This document shows positions 56,664 through 64,000 of a DNA stretch of 64,000 bases, one piece after another (the stretch's first letter is position 1; the number at the start of each line of letters is the position of its first letter). The DNA is taken from NCBI RefSeq assembly GCF_030450055.1, contig NZ_CP118480.1, forward strand, positions 1,019,415-1,083,414, read 5' to 3'. The stretch comes from Gallaecimonas kandeliae (GTDB taxonomy: Bacteria; Pseudomonadota; Gammaproteobacteria; Enterobacterales; Gallaecimonadaceae). The translations under genes were made by a program, and so were the position numbers. The notes beneath the pieces are model-generated. The model ran no database searches, had not been told where the DNA came from, and was given only the letters and a program-made list of their open reading frames with translations.

Positions 56664-58142
56664 TCATTTCAGCCGAAAGCGCCAACCCAGCCAGGAGAAA
56701 GGCAGCAGCAGCCAGCACCACAGCAGGCCGAAGCGGCCGTAAGGGGTCTGGCCGCTGACCAGGACTATCTCGTCATTGAGTACGGCCGGCACGAAGCGGG
56801 GCAACTGGCGCTGGATATGGCCATCGGCGTCCATGGTGGCGGTGACGCCGTCGTTGGTAGCGCGCAGCATGGGCCGGCCCAGCTCCCGGGCCCGCACCTG
56901 GGCTATCTGCAGATGCTGCCAGGGGCCTATGGAATCGCCGAACCAGGCGTCGTTGGATACCGTCATCAAGAGATCCGTATCGGGCTGCACATTGGCCCGG
57001 ACCTGGCCGGAGAAGGCCACTTCGTAGCAGATGGCCATGGCCGCCTTGTGTCCCGCCACCTCGAGGTTGGGCTGCACCAAGGGGCCTCGGGCGAAGTCGG
57101 ACATGGGCAGGTTGAAGAAGGGGGCTATGGGGCGCAGCAGCTCGGCAAAGGGCACGAACTCGCCGATGGGCAGCAAATGGTGCTTGTTGTAGCGGTTGGC
57201 ATCGCCGTAACTGTAGTTGCCGTCCAGGACGATGACGGTGTTGAAGTAGCTGTCGTTGCCTAAGTGGTAGTCGATGATGCCGGTCACCAGGCTGGTGTGG
57301 CGAAAGGCGGCGACGGCGTCGAGCTGCGCCAGGAAAGGCTGCTCCATGGGCTCAAGGTCCGGCACCGCCGCCTCGGGCCAGAGCACCAGGTCGGCGCCCA
57401 TGGCCGGGCGGGTCAGGTCCTGGTACTTGAGCAAGGTCGGCTCCAGGCTGTCCGGGTTCCACTTGAGGCTCTGGGGGATATTGCCCTGGACCAGGGCCAC
57501 CTTGAGCGTCTTGCCGGTGGGGGTGACCCAATGCCGGGGCAGCAGCAGGGACAGGCCGATAAGGCCAAGGGCCGCCAGGGCCCAGGCTTTTTGCTGGCGG
57601 CAAAGCGCCAGGGCGCCGACACAGAGCATCAGCATGAAGCCGGCCAGGGCCTCGGAGCCGATGGGCAGCCAGTTGCCGAAGGGGCTGTCCAACTGGCTGG
57701 CACCCAGGTTCAGCCAGGGAAAGCCGGTCAGTACCCAGCCGCGCAGCCACTCGCTGCCAATCCAGAGTACCGGCAGGGCAACGAGGTAACGGGGCCAGCC
57801 GGGCAGGGGAAAGAAGCGGTTGAGGAGGTAACCCAGCAAGGCCGGGTAAAGGGCCAGGTAACCGGCCAGTATGGCCATGAACAGCATGCTGACGGCCAGG
57901 GGCAGGCCACCGAACTGCACTATGGAGACATGGACCCAGGCCACACCGGTGAGGAAGAAGCCGAAGCCGAAGGCGAAGGCCAGCCAGGCGCCTTGGCGCG
58001 GGCCCCTGCCTTCCAGTTGCCAAAGCCAGAGCGGTAGGGTGAACAGCAGCAACCAGGCCTGGTGATAGGGGGCGAAAGCCAGGTGGCTCAGGCCCCCCAG
58101 CAGCCAGGCTGCCAGGGGTGCTTTGAGACGGTGGAGGATCAT
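56664..58142 (-). CDS. lnt: Apolipoprotein N-acyltransferase
   Basis: Lnt adds the third acyl chain to lipoproteins in the inner membrane, which supports the sorting of the several lipoproteins in this window. The 492-residue protein has about six N-terminal membrane helices and a periplasmic nitrilase-like domain. The catalytic Glu lies in LVLWPEAAVPD, the Lys in the NKHHLLPIGEFVPF segment and the Cys in AICYEVAF. A last membrane helix follows. It overlaps corC by 4 bases. Confidence 0.96.
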   Translation of the reverse strand: MILHRLKAPLAAWLLGGLSHLAFAPYHQAWLLLFTLPLWLWQLEGRGPRQGAWLAFAFGFGFFLTGVAWVHVSIVQFGGLPLAVSMLFMAILAGYLALYPALLGYLLNRFFPLPGWPRYLVALPVLWIGSEWLRGWVLTGFPWLNLGASQLDSPFGNWLPIGSEALAGFMLMLCVGALALCRQQKAWALAALGLIGLSLLLPRHWVTPTGKTLKVALVQGNIPQSLKWNPDSLEPTLLKYQDLTRPAMGADLVLWPEAAVPDLEPMEQPFLAQLDAVAAFRHTSLVTGIIDYHLGNDSYFNTVIVLDGNYSYGDANRYNKHHLLPIGEFVPFAELLRPIAPFFNLPMSDFARGPLVQPNLEVAGHKAAMAICYEVAFSGQVRANVQPDTDLLMTVSNDAWFGDSIGPWQHLQIAQVRARELGRPMLRATNDGVTATMDADGHIQRQLPRFVPAVLNDEIVLVSGQTPYGRFGLLWCWLLLPFSWLGWRFRLK

Positions 58143-58996
58143 TCCTGTTCTTCTGGCAATGTGACCTGGAGTTGGAGCAGGCGGCGCTTGTCGGCGCGGG
58201 TGACCTTGAAGTTGAAGCCCGCCAACGCCACTTCCTCGCCCCGGGCCGGCAGGTGCCCGAAGGCGTGCATCACCAGGCCGCCGACGGTGTCCACGTCCTC
58301 GTCGGAGAAGTGGCTGCCGAAGTGCTCGTTGAAGTCTTCGATGGAGGTGAGGGCCGCCACCGCGAAGTTGCGGTTGGTGAGGCGGCGGATGTCGTCCCCT
58401 TCGTCGTCCTCGGCGTCGTACTCGTCTTCGATGTCGCCGACGATCTCTTCGAGGATGTCCTCTATGGTGACCAGGCCGGAGACGCCGCCGAATTCATCGA
58501 CGACGATGGCCATGTGGAAGCGGCCGGAGCGGAACTCCTTGAGCAGCACGTCCACCCGCTTGGACTCGGGCACTATGACGGCCGGGCGCTTGACCATGTC
58601 GAGATCGAAGTCCTGGGCTTCGCCGAAGGCGTACTTGAGCAGATCCTTGGCCAGCAGTATGCCTTCGACGTGGTCCTTGTCTTCGTTGATGATCGGGAAA
58701 CGGGAGTGGGCCGATTCGATGATGGTGGGCAGGAATTCCTGCACCGATTGGCTCTTGTCGATGGCCACGATCTGGCTGCGGGGGATCATGATGTCCCTGA
58801 CGCGAAGCTCGGAGACGTCCAGCACCCCTTGGATCATCTCCTTGGTCTGGGCGTCGATAAGCTCCCGGTCGGTGGCGCTTTCGATCACCACCATCAGATC
58901 GTCACGGTTCTTGGGCTCGTCGGAAAAGAAATGGCTCAATCGCTCCAGCCAGCTCTTTGAAGAGCCCTGACTCGAGTGGGGGTTGTCGTCGCTCAT
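58139..58996 (-). CDS. corC: CorC-type CBS-pair protein (HlyC/CorC family)
   Basis: The 285-residue cytoplasmic protein has two CBS domains (about 65-185: VRDIMIPRSQIVAID, then VPESKRVDVLLKEF) and a C-terminal transporter-associated FAD-type domain. It has no membrane helices. CorC-type proteins are tied to magnesium/cobalt efflux. Its place between lnt and ybeY is conserved in gammaproteobacteria. Confidence 0.95.
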   Translation of the reverse strand: MSDDNPHSSQGSSKSWLERLSHFFSDEPKNRDDLMVVIESATDRELIDAQTKEMIQGVLDVSELRVRDIMIPRSQIVAIDKSQSVQEFLPTIIESAHSRFPIINEDKDHVEGILLAKDLLKYAFGEAQDFDLDMVKRPAVIVPESKRVDVLLKEFRSGRFHMAIVVDEFGGVSGLVTIEDILEEIVGDIEDEYDAEDDEGDDIRRLTNRNFAVAALTSIEDFNEHFGSHFSDEDVDTVGGLVMHAFGHLPARGEEVALAGFNFKVTRADKRRLLQLQVTLPEEQE

Positions 58997-59014
58997 AGTC
59001 CTTTAAACCAAAAA

Positions 59015-59479
59015 TTAAATGTCGCGGTCGCCGTAGGGGTCGGGATAACCCAGCGCCTGGAGAAGAGCAATTTCCTTGCCTTCCATCAGCTCCGCGTCCT
59101 CGTCCTTTATATGGTCATACCCCAGCAAATGCAAGGTGCCGTGGATGACCAGATGGGCCCAGTGGGCCTGGGGGGCCTTACCCTGCTCGGCGGCCTCAGA
59201 GGCCACCACGCCGGCGCAGATCACCAGATCCCCCAGCAGCGGCAGCTCTATGCCGTCCGGCACCTCGAAGGGGAAGGACAGCACGTTGGTGGCGTAATCC
59301 TTGCCGCGGTACTGGCTGTTGAGCTCCAGGCCTTCTTCCTCGTCGACGATGCGCACCGTCAGTTCGGTCTCATCCCGGCCGCTGCCTTCCAGGGCCTTGC
59401 CGACCCAGAGTTCGAAGTCTTCCTGGCTGGGCAGATCCTTGGCGAGGCTGGCGATTTGCAGATCGAGATAGAGGCTCAT
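59015..59479 (-). CDS. ybeY: Endoribonuclease YbeY
   Basis: YbeY is a metal-dependent RNase that takes part in 16S rRNA 3'-end maturation and ribosome quality control. The 154-residue protein has the zinc motif [15 protein letters not shown] (about 111-125) and the [14 protein letters not shown] segment. It overlaps ybeZ by 4 bases. Confidence 0.96.
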   Translation of the reverse strand: MSLYLDLQIASLAKDLPSQEDFELWVGKALEGSGRDETELTVRIVDEEEGLELNSQYRGKDYATNVLSFPFEVPDGIELPLLGDLVICAGVVASEAAEQGKAPQAHWAHLVIHGTLHLLGYDHIKDEDAELMEGKEIALLQALGYPDPYGDRDI

Positions 59480-60507
59480 GCCTTGGGCTCCTGGTTTTCC
59501 TGCTTGCGGACCGCCTTCTGGCGCTCCTGCTCTTCCTCGAAGGCTTCGTAGGCGTTGATGATCTTGGACACCACAGGGTGGCGGACCACGTCACCGGACT
59601 GGAAGAAGTTGAAGGACACCTCTTCCACGTCACGTAGCACTTCGATGGCGTGACGCAGGCCTGAGCGGGTGCTGCGGGGCAGGTCCACCTGGGTGATGTC
59701 GCCGGTGATCACCGCCTTGGAGTTGAAGCCGATGCGGGTCAGGAACATCTTCATCTGTTCGACGGTGGTGTTCTGGCTCTCGTCGAGGATCACGAAGGCG
59801 TCGTTGAGGGTGCGGCCGCGCATGTAGGCCAGCGGCGCCACTTCGATGACGTTGCGCTCGATGAGGCGCTCGACCTTCTCGAAACCCAGCATCTCGAAGA
59901 GGGCGTCGTAGAGGGGGCGCAGGTAGGGGTCGACCTTCTGGCTGAGATCCCCGGGCAGGAAGCCCAGCTTCTCGCCCGCCTCTACGGCCGGACGGGTCAA
60001 GAGGATACGGCGCACTTCCTGGCGCTCCAGGGCGTCCACGGCGCAGGCCACCGCCAGGTAGGTCTTGCCGGTACCGGCCGGGCCTACCCCGAAACAGATG
60101 TCGTGGCGGAAGATGTTCTGGATGTATTGGCCCTGGTTGGGGGTGCGGGGCTTGACCACGCCGCGCTTGGTCTTGACGAAGATCTCCTTGGCCTGGTCCA
60201 GGCCGTCTTCGGCTTCCAGCACCTTCAGTTCCTGGATGGCCAGGTGCACGTCCTGGGGATCCAGATCCTGGGTCTTGCCCTTGACCGGGGCCGTTTCCAC
60301 GTAGAGGTTCTTCAGGAGATCGGCCACCGCCTTGGCGACCAGGGCCTTGCCCAGCACCTGGAAGTGGTTGTCGCGGTAGTTGATCTCGACGCCCAGGCGG
60401 CGCTCTATCTGCTTGAGGTTATCATCGAAGGGCCCGCACAGGGCCGCCAGGCGGTCCATGTCGGCGGGCTCGAGAAAGACGCTGACAGTCAGTAAAGGGT
60501 TAGCCAA
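59476..60507 (-). CDS. ybeZ: PhoH-like ATPase YbeZ
   Basis: The 343-residue protein has a small N-terminal domain ([20 protein letters not shown]) and a P-loop domain. The P-loop domain has Walker A GPAGTGKT and Walker [12 protein letters not shown]. It works with YbeY in RNA metabolism by conserved pairing. I placed the start at TTG 60507 ([15 protein letters not shown]), 6 bases after GAGG and just past the miaB stop. The ATG-like extension to 60549 lies inside miaB. Confidence 0.92.
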   Translation of the reverse strand: MANPLLTVSVFLEPADMDRLAALCGPFDDNLKQIERRLGVEINYRDNHFQVLGKALVAKAVADLLKNLYVETAPVKGKTQDLDPQDVHLAIQELKVLEAEDGLDQAKEIFVKTKRGVVKPRTPNQGQYIQNIFRHDICFGVGPAGTGKTYLAVACAVDALERQEVRRILLTRPAVEAGEKLGFLPGDLSQKVDPYLRPLYDALFEMLGFEKVERLIERNVIEVAPLAYMRGRTLNDAFVILDESQNTTVEQMKMFLTRIGFNSKAVITGDITQVDLPRSTRSGLRHAIEVLRDVEEVSFNFFQSGDVVRHPVVSKIINAYEAFEEEQERQKAVRKQENQEPKA

Positions 60508-60517
60508 GGGGGTCCTC

Positions 60518-61960
60518 TTAGGCTCTGGGGTCAAAGGTGGTGACGCCAAGGGCGTCGGCCTTGCCGTTGCGGGCGTCGTATTGGGCCATGATGTCGGCGG
60601 GGCTTATCGCCACCCGCAGGCCCATTTCCGGTTCGGTGCGCACCAGCTTGCCGCGCAGGGAATGGGGCAGTACTTCGGTGATCTCGACGTCCACGAAGGT
60701 GCCGATCAGGGCCGGGTCGCCTTCGAAGTTGACCACCCTCATGTTCTCGGTGCGGCCGCGCAGCTCCATCAGATTCTTCTTGGAGGGGCCTTCCACCAGG
60801 ATACGCTGCACTGTGCCGTGCATGCGGCGGCTGATCTGCATGGCCTGCTGGTTGATGCGCTCCTGCAGTATGTAGAGGCGCTGCTTCTTGGTGTCCTCGG
60901 TCACGTCATCGGGAATGTCCGCAGCCGGGGTGCCGGGGCGGGCCGAGTAGACGAAGCTGAAGCTCTGGTCGAAGCCGATGTCGGCGATGAGCTTCATGGT
61001 CTGGGCAAAGTCCTCGTCGGACTCGTTGGGGAAGCCGACGATGAAGTCAGAGCTCAGGCAGAGATCGGGGCGGGCCTCGCGCAGGCGGCGGATCTTGGAC
61101 TTGTACTCCAGGGCCGTGTGATTGCGCTTCATCAGGGTCAGCACCCGGTCGGAGCCGCTTTGCACCGGCAGGTGCAGGAAGCTCACCACTTCGGGGGTGT
61201 CGCGGTAGACCTCGATGATGTCGTCGGTGAACTCCACCGGGTGGCTGGTGGTGTAACGGATGCGGTCGATGCCGTCGATGGCCGCCACCAGGCGCAAGAG
61301 TTCCGCGAAGGAGCAGATGCCGCCGTCGTGGGTGGCACCGCGGAAGGCGTTGACGTTCTGGCCCAGCAAGTTCACTTCCCGCACGCCCTGTTCGGCCAGT
61401 TGGGCGACTTCATAGAGGACGTCGTCAACGGGGCGGCTCACTTCCTCACCGCGGGTGTAGGGCACCACGCAGAAGGAGCAGTACTTGGAGCAGCCTTCCA
61501 TGATGGACACGAAGGCGCTGGGGCCTTCGGCCTTGGGCTCGGGCAGGCGGTCGAATTTCTCGATTTCCGGGAAGGAGATGTCGACTATGGGGGCCTTGGT
61601 GCCGCGCACCTGGTTGATCATCTCAGGCAGGCGGTGCAGGGTCTGGGGGCCGAAGACGATGTCAACGAAAGGCGCGCGTTCACGCAGGAATTCCCCTTCC
61701 TGGGAGGCCACGCAGCCGCCGACGCCGATGATGAGCTCGGGATTGGTCTTCTTCAGCTCTTTCCAGCGGCCCAGCTGGTGGAACACCTTCTCCTGGGCCT
61801 TCTCGCGGATGGAGCAGGTATTGAGCAGCAGCACATCGGCTTCTTCCGGGATCTCGGTGACGCTGAGCCCATGGGTGCTGCCCAGCAGATCCGCCATCTT
61901 GGCCGAATCGTACTCGTTCATCTGGCAACCCCAGGTTTTGATGTGCAACTTCTTGCCCAT
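60518..61960 (-). CDS. miaB: tRNA-2-methylthio-N6-dimethylallyladenosine synthase MiaB
   Basis: MiaB adds a methylthio group to i6A37 of tRNAs. The 480-residue radical SAM protein has an N-terminal UPF0004 domain with three Cys ([29 protein letters not shown]). The radical SAM cluster motif is CSKYCSFC in the middle. A C-terminal TRAM domain follows. The start at 61960 gives [13 protein letters not shown]; the longer frame upstream is not supported. The neighbours ybeZ-ybeY-corC-lnt are conserved. Confidence 0.96.
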   Translation of the reverse strand: MGKKLHIKTWGCQMNEYDSAKMADLLGSTHGLSVTEIPEEADVLLLNTCSIREKAQEKVFHQLGRWKELKKTNPELIIGVGGCVASQEGEFLRERAPFVDIVFGPQTLHRLPEMINQVRGTKAPIVDISFPEIEKFDRLPEPKAEGPSAFVSIMEGCSKYCSFCVVPYTRGEEVSRPVDDVLYEVAQLAEQGVREVNLLGQNVNAFRGATHDGGICSFAELLRLVAAIDGIDRIRYTTSHPVEFTDDIIEVYRDTPEVVSFLHLPVQSGSDRVLTLMKRNHTALEYKSKIRRLREARPDLCLSSDFIVGFPNESDEDFAQTMKLIADIGFDQSFSFVYSARPGTPAADIPDDVTEDTKKQRLYILQERINQQAMQISRRMHGTVQRILVEGPSKKNLMELRGRTENMRVVNFEGDPALIGTFVDVEITEVLPHSLRGKLVRTEPEMGLRVAISPADIMAQYDARNGKADALGVTTFDPRA

Positions 61961-62099
61961 GGATCTAATACCTGCAACTTCGGGACGAAAAAAGACCCCA
62001 TATTCTACCCCAAGGCAGCAAGGGCTACCACAGCGCAGAAAAGGGGTTTCATGATCAGAAGCAAGCCACCCCCGAGGCGGGGATGGCATGCTGGCAGGG

Positions 62100-62441
62100 T
62101 TAGAAGCTGACGTACCAGCGTTCGTTGTCCGGTACCATGGAAATATCCTGGATGGTGACCACACCCATGCGGCCACGCTCGAATATCTGGGCAGCTGTGC
62201 GGTCGGCACCATAGTCCTTGGCGAAGTTGTAGACAGACTGGCCGTTGCAGACCAGCTTGGCGGCGATGGTAGGATAGGTCAGACGATACTCCTTGACTTT
62301 ATGGGTAAGGAGGAAGGTCTTGTTGCTGATGGACGCCTTGCAGACGTCGACCAGTGCAGACTTCATGTAACTGTCCATGGCTGCCATGGCAGGCGCGGAC
62401 AACAAAACGGCCCCGGCAGCAATGAGAATGAAACGTTTCAT
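62100..62441 (-). CDS. DUF3718 domain-containing secreted protein
   Basis: The 113-residue precursor has a signal peptide ([20 protein letters not shown]). The mature part of about 93 residues has two Cys ([12 protein letters not shown] and [11 protein letters not shown]), probably a disulfide, and the [14 protein letters not shown] segment typical of DUF3718. Function is unknown; such proteins are common in Shewanella-like and related marine gammaproteobacteria. It is a single gene. The ATG at 62441 is preferred over the frame to 62513. Confidence 0.85.
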   Translation of the reverse strand: MKRFILIAAGAVLLSAPAMAAMDSYMKSALVDVCKASISNKTFLLTHKVKEYRLTYPTIAAKLVCNGQSVYNFAKDYGADRTAAQIFERGRMGVVTIQDISMVPDNERWYVSF

Positions 62442-62598
62442 ATTGAGTGCTCCACTTCTTGTCTTGTGGCAGAGGGTTAGACAGGGGAAAGTTCCTGATT
62501 GTTTTTTGCGCAAATGTAAGTTTTTTTATCATTGGTAAGTAAAGATGTCTGGGGGTAACCGGGGGTAGAATGCCTCTGGTGGTTCAGAAGGAATGGTT

Positions 62599-63738
62599 AT
62601 GAAAACGGAGCTGGTTATCGTTGGTGGTGGCATGGTGGGGGCGGCTCTGGCCTTGGCTCTTGGGCGCCAGGGTATGGAGGTGGTGCTGGTTGAGCGCCAA
62701 GCTCCTGTCCTGCCCGCCGAACTGGACCCCAGGGTCAGCGCCATCAGTGAAGGCGCCCTGCGGTACCTGGGGCGGCTGGGGGTCGAGTTACCACTGGCGC
62801 AGTGCCAGCCCTACCGCCAGCTGCAGGTGGCCGAAGGGGCAAACCAATGCCAGTTCAGCGCCGATGAGCTGGGGCTGGAGCAATTGGGGCTCTTTATCGA
62901 AAATGCCCGGCTGCAAAAGGCCATCTGGGAGGCGCTGCCGGATGAAGTGACACCGGTGCTGGCCAGTCCCAAGGATTTCCACCATGGGGATGGCGGTGTG
63001 ACGCTGACTCTGGATAACGGCGAGGTCATAGAGGCGCGGCTGGCCATAGCCGCCGACGGCGCCAACTCCTGGCTGCGCAGCCAGGCCGGTATCGGCCTGA
63101 CCGGTTGGGACTACCGCCAACGCTGCCTGCTGGTGGCGGTAAAAACCCAGGGGCAGATGGCGGACACCACCTGGCAGGAATTCACCCCCGAAGGCCCCAG
63201 GGCCTGGCTGCCCATGCCTGACAACCAGGCGGTGCTGGCCTGGTACGACAGCGCCGCTGAGATCAAGCGCCTGGCCAGCCTCGACAATGCCCGCCTTGCC
63301 GAAGAGGCCAAGAGGGCCTTCCCGGCCCTGCTGGGAGAGGTCGAGGTGCTGCGCCACGGCAATTTCCCGCTGACCCGCCGCCATGCCCAGCGCTATGGCC
63401 AGAACGGTGTCTGGCTGGTGGGGGACGCGGCCCATACCATCAACCCCCTGGCGGGGCAGGGGGTCAACCTTGGCTTTCGGGACGTGGAAGTTCTGGATAG
63501 CCTGATCGGTGGCGCCTTTGCCCGGGGTGAGGCCTGGTGGAGCTATGCCCAGCTCAAGGCCTATGCGCGGGCGAGACGCCCCCATAACCTCTTGATGCAG
63601 GGCATGATGGACGCCTGCTACAAGGGCTTTTCCAACCGCAACCCGCTGCTGGCCACCCTGAGGGGCCTGGCCATGGGGGGCCTGGGGCTGGCGCCGCCGC
63701 TCAAGCGCCAGGTGCTGAAATACGCCGCCGGGCTCTGA
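62599..63738 (+). CDS. ubiF: UbiH/UbiF-family FAD monooxygenase (probable UbiF)
   Basis: UbiF hydroxylates 3-demethoxyubiquinol in ubiquinone synthesis. The 379-residue flavoprotein has the FAD motif VIVGGGMVGAALALALG at the start, the middle DGANSWLR motif, and GDAAHTINPLAGQGVN near 275-290. I placed the start at 62599 because AGAAGGA lies 6 bases upstream; the ATG at 62593 touches that site. Assignment to ubiF over ubiH or visC rests on the neighbours miaB and the tRNA-Gln genes, the E. coli arrangement. Confidence 0.88.
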   Translation: MKTELVIVGGGMVGAALALALGRQGMEVVLVERQAPVLPAELDPRVSAISEGALRYLGRLGVELPLAQCQPYRQLQVAEGANQCQFSADELGLEQLGLFIENARLQKAIWEALPDEVTPVLASPKDFHHGDGGVTLTLDNGEVIEARLAIAADGANSWLRSQAGIGLTGWDYRQRCLLVAVKTQGQMADTTWQEFTPEGPRAWLPMPDNQAVLAWYDSAAEIKRLASLDNARLAEEAKRAFPALLGEVEVLRHGNFPLTRRHAQRYGQNGVWLVGDAAHTINPLAGQGVNLGFRDVEVLDSLIGGAFARGEAWWSYAQLKAYARARRPHNLLMQGMMDACYKGFSNRNPLLATLRGLAMGGLGLAPPLKRQVLKYAAGL

Positions 63739-63743
63739 CAAGA

Positions 63744-63772
63744 AAGCCGCCTGTCGAGGCGGCTTTCTTTTA
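63744..63772 (+). terminator. Terminator after ubiF
   Basis: AAGAAAGCCGCC, a TGTCGA-type loop, then GGCGGCTTTCTTTT forms a strong stem followed by T. Confidence 0.8.
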
Positions 63773-63787
63773 TCTGGAACAGGAAAA

Positions 63788-63816
63788 GAAAAACCCGCCA
63801 CTAGGGCGGGTCTTCA
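63788..63816 (-). terminator. Terminator of the tRNA-Gln operon
   Basis: AGAAAAACCCGCC and GGCGGGT flank a short ACTAG loop. Read on the minus strand, a T-rich run follows the stem, just past the tRNA-Gln 3' end. Confidence 0.7.
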
Positions 63817-63821
63817 AATAA

Positions 63822-63896
63822 TGGCTGGAGTACCAGGATTCGAACCTGGGAATGGCGGGATCAAAACCCGCTGCCTTACCGCTTGGCGATACTCCA
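63822..63896 (-). tRNA. tRNA-Gln (anticodon TTG)
   Basis: This is a 75-nt tRNA with encoded CCA. The acceptor TGGAGTA pairs with TACTCCA, and the anticodon loop TTTTGAT lies between GCGGG and CCCGC. It is read on the minus strand and is next to ubiF, as the glnUW group is in E. coli. Confidence 0.97.
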
Positions 63897-63931
63897 GCAA
63901 GCTGGTTGCATCTTCTTGGGATGCTGAATAA

Positions 63932-64000
63932 TGGCTGGAGTACCAGGATTCGAACCTGGGAATGGCGGGATCAAAACCCGCTGCCTTACCGCTTGGCGAT
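63932..64000 (-). tRNA. tRNA-Gln (anticodon TTG), second copy, cut by window end
   Basis: This is identical to the first tRNA-Gln over its 69 visible bases. The first 6 bases of the 5' acceptor strand lie beyond the window. A 35-base spacer separates the two, so they are probably one transcript that continues to the right. Confidence 0.95.

Noticed and set aside
63822-64000. Long direct repeat at the right end of the window
   Set aside because: It is explained by two adjacent identical tRNA-Gln genes, a normal arrangement next to ubiF.

Overview
The window is about 60% GC and reads as the chromosome of an aerobic gammaproteobacterium outside the Enterobacterales. The gene orders glmM-secG-tRNA-rimP-nusA-infB-rbfA-truB-rpsO-pnp-nlpI and leuS-lptE-holA-nadD-rsfS-rlmH-mrdA-mrdB-mltB-rlpA-dacA-ybeD-lipB-lipA match those familiar from Escherichia coli and its relatives. 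A polyhydroxyalkanoate synthase end, a DUF3718 protein and a tricorn-like protease point to a marine or aquatic lineage. Gallaecimonas is my best guess, from memory of the family only.

Layout. Positions 1-7220 hold the end of phaC, an OmpA-type lipoprotein, a small unknown gene, greA, yhbY, rlmE, ftsH, folP and glmM. Positions 7250-18023 are the translation and RNA-metabolism block: secG, tRNA-Leu, tRNA-fMet, rimP, nusA, infB, rbfA, truB, rpsO, pnp and nlpI. A GGDEF-EAL membrane protein and a 1083-residue tricorn-like protease follow. Positions 23430-26470 are a small accessory island with a deaminase-like protein and, convergent to it, a two-gene unit with an alpha/beta hydrolase. A three-gene RND efflux operon (outer membrane factor, adaptor, pump) runs from 26.7 to 32.1 kb.

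Positions 32271-42517 are a second, AT-rich island. It carries an intact IS903-type element with inverted ends and a perfect 9-bp target duplication, then a two-gene secreted Rhs/YD-repeat system. The first gene has a signal peptide and the YD-repeat shell. The second is translationally coupled to it and has its own signal peptide, four beta-helix modules (part of a near-perfect 726-bp tandem duplication), PKD-like domains, the Rhs core and a toxin-like tail. A small membrane protein, a candidate immunity protein, overlaps its end. The second gene is broken by a 2-bp deletion in the tandem repeat.

Positions 42.5-64.0 kb return to core functions, mostly on the minus strand: lipoate synthesis, cell-wall elongation and hydrolysis, ribosome silencing, NAD synthesis, polymerase III delta, LPS assembly, leuS, lnt, corC, ybeY, phoH-like ybeZ and miaB. 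ubiF is on the plus strand, and two tRNA-Gln genes close the window.

The most interesting structure is the split Rhs system. Second is the way both islands are bounded: each sits beside a displaced, slightly diverged second copy of the neighbouring gene's 3' end together with its terminator (the protease end at 23303/26473, and the lipA end at 32193/42556).
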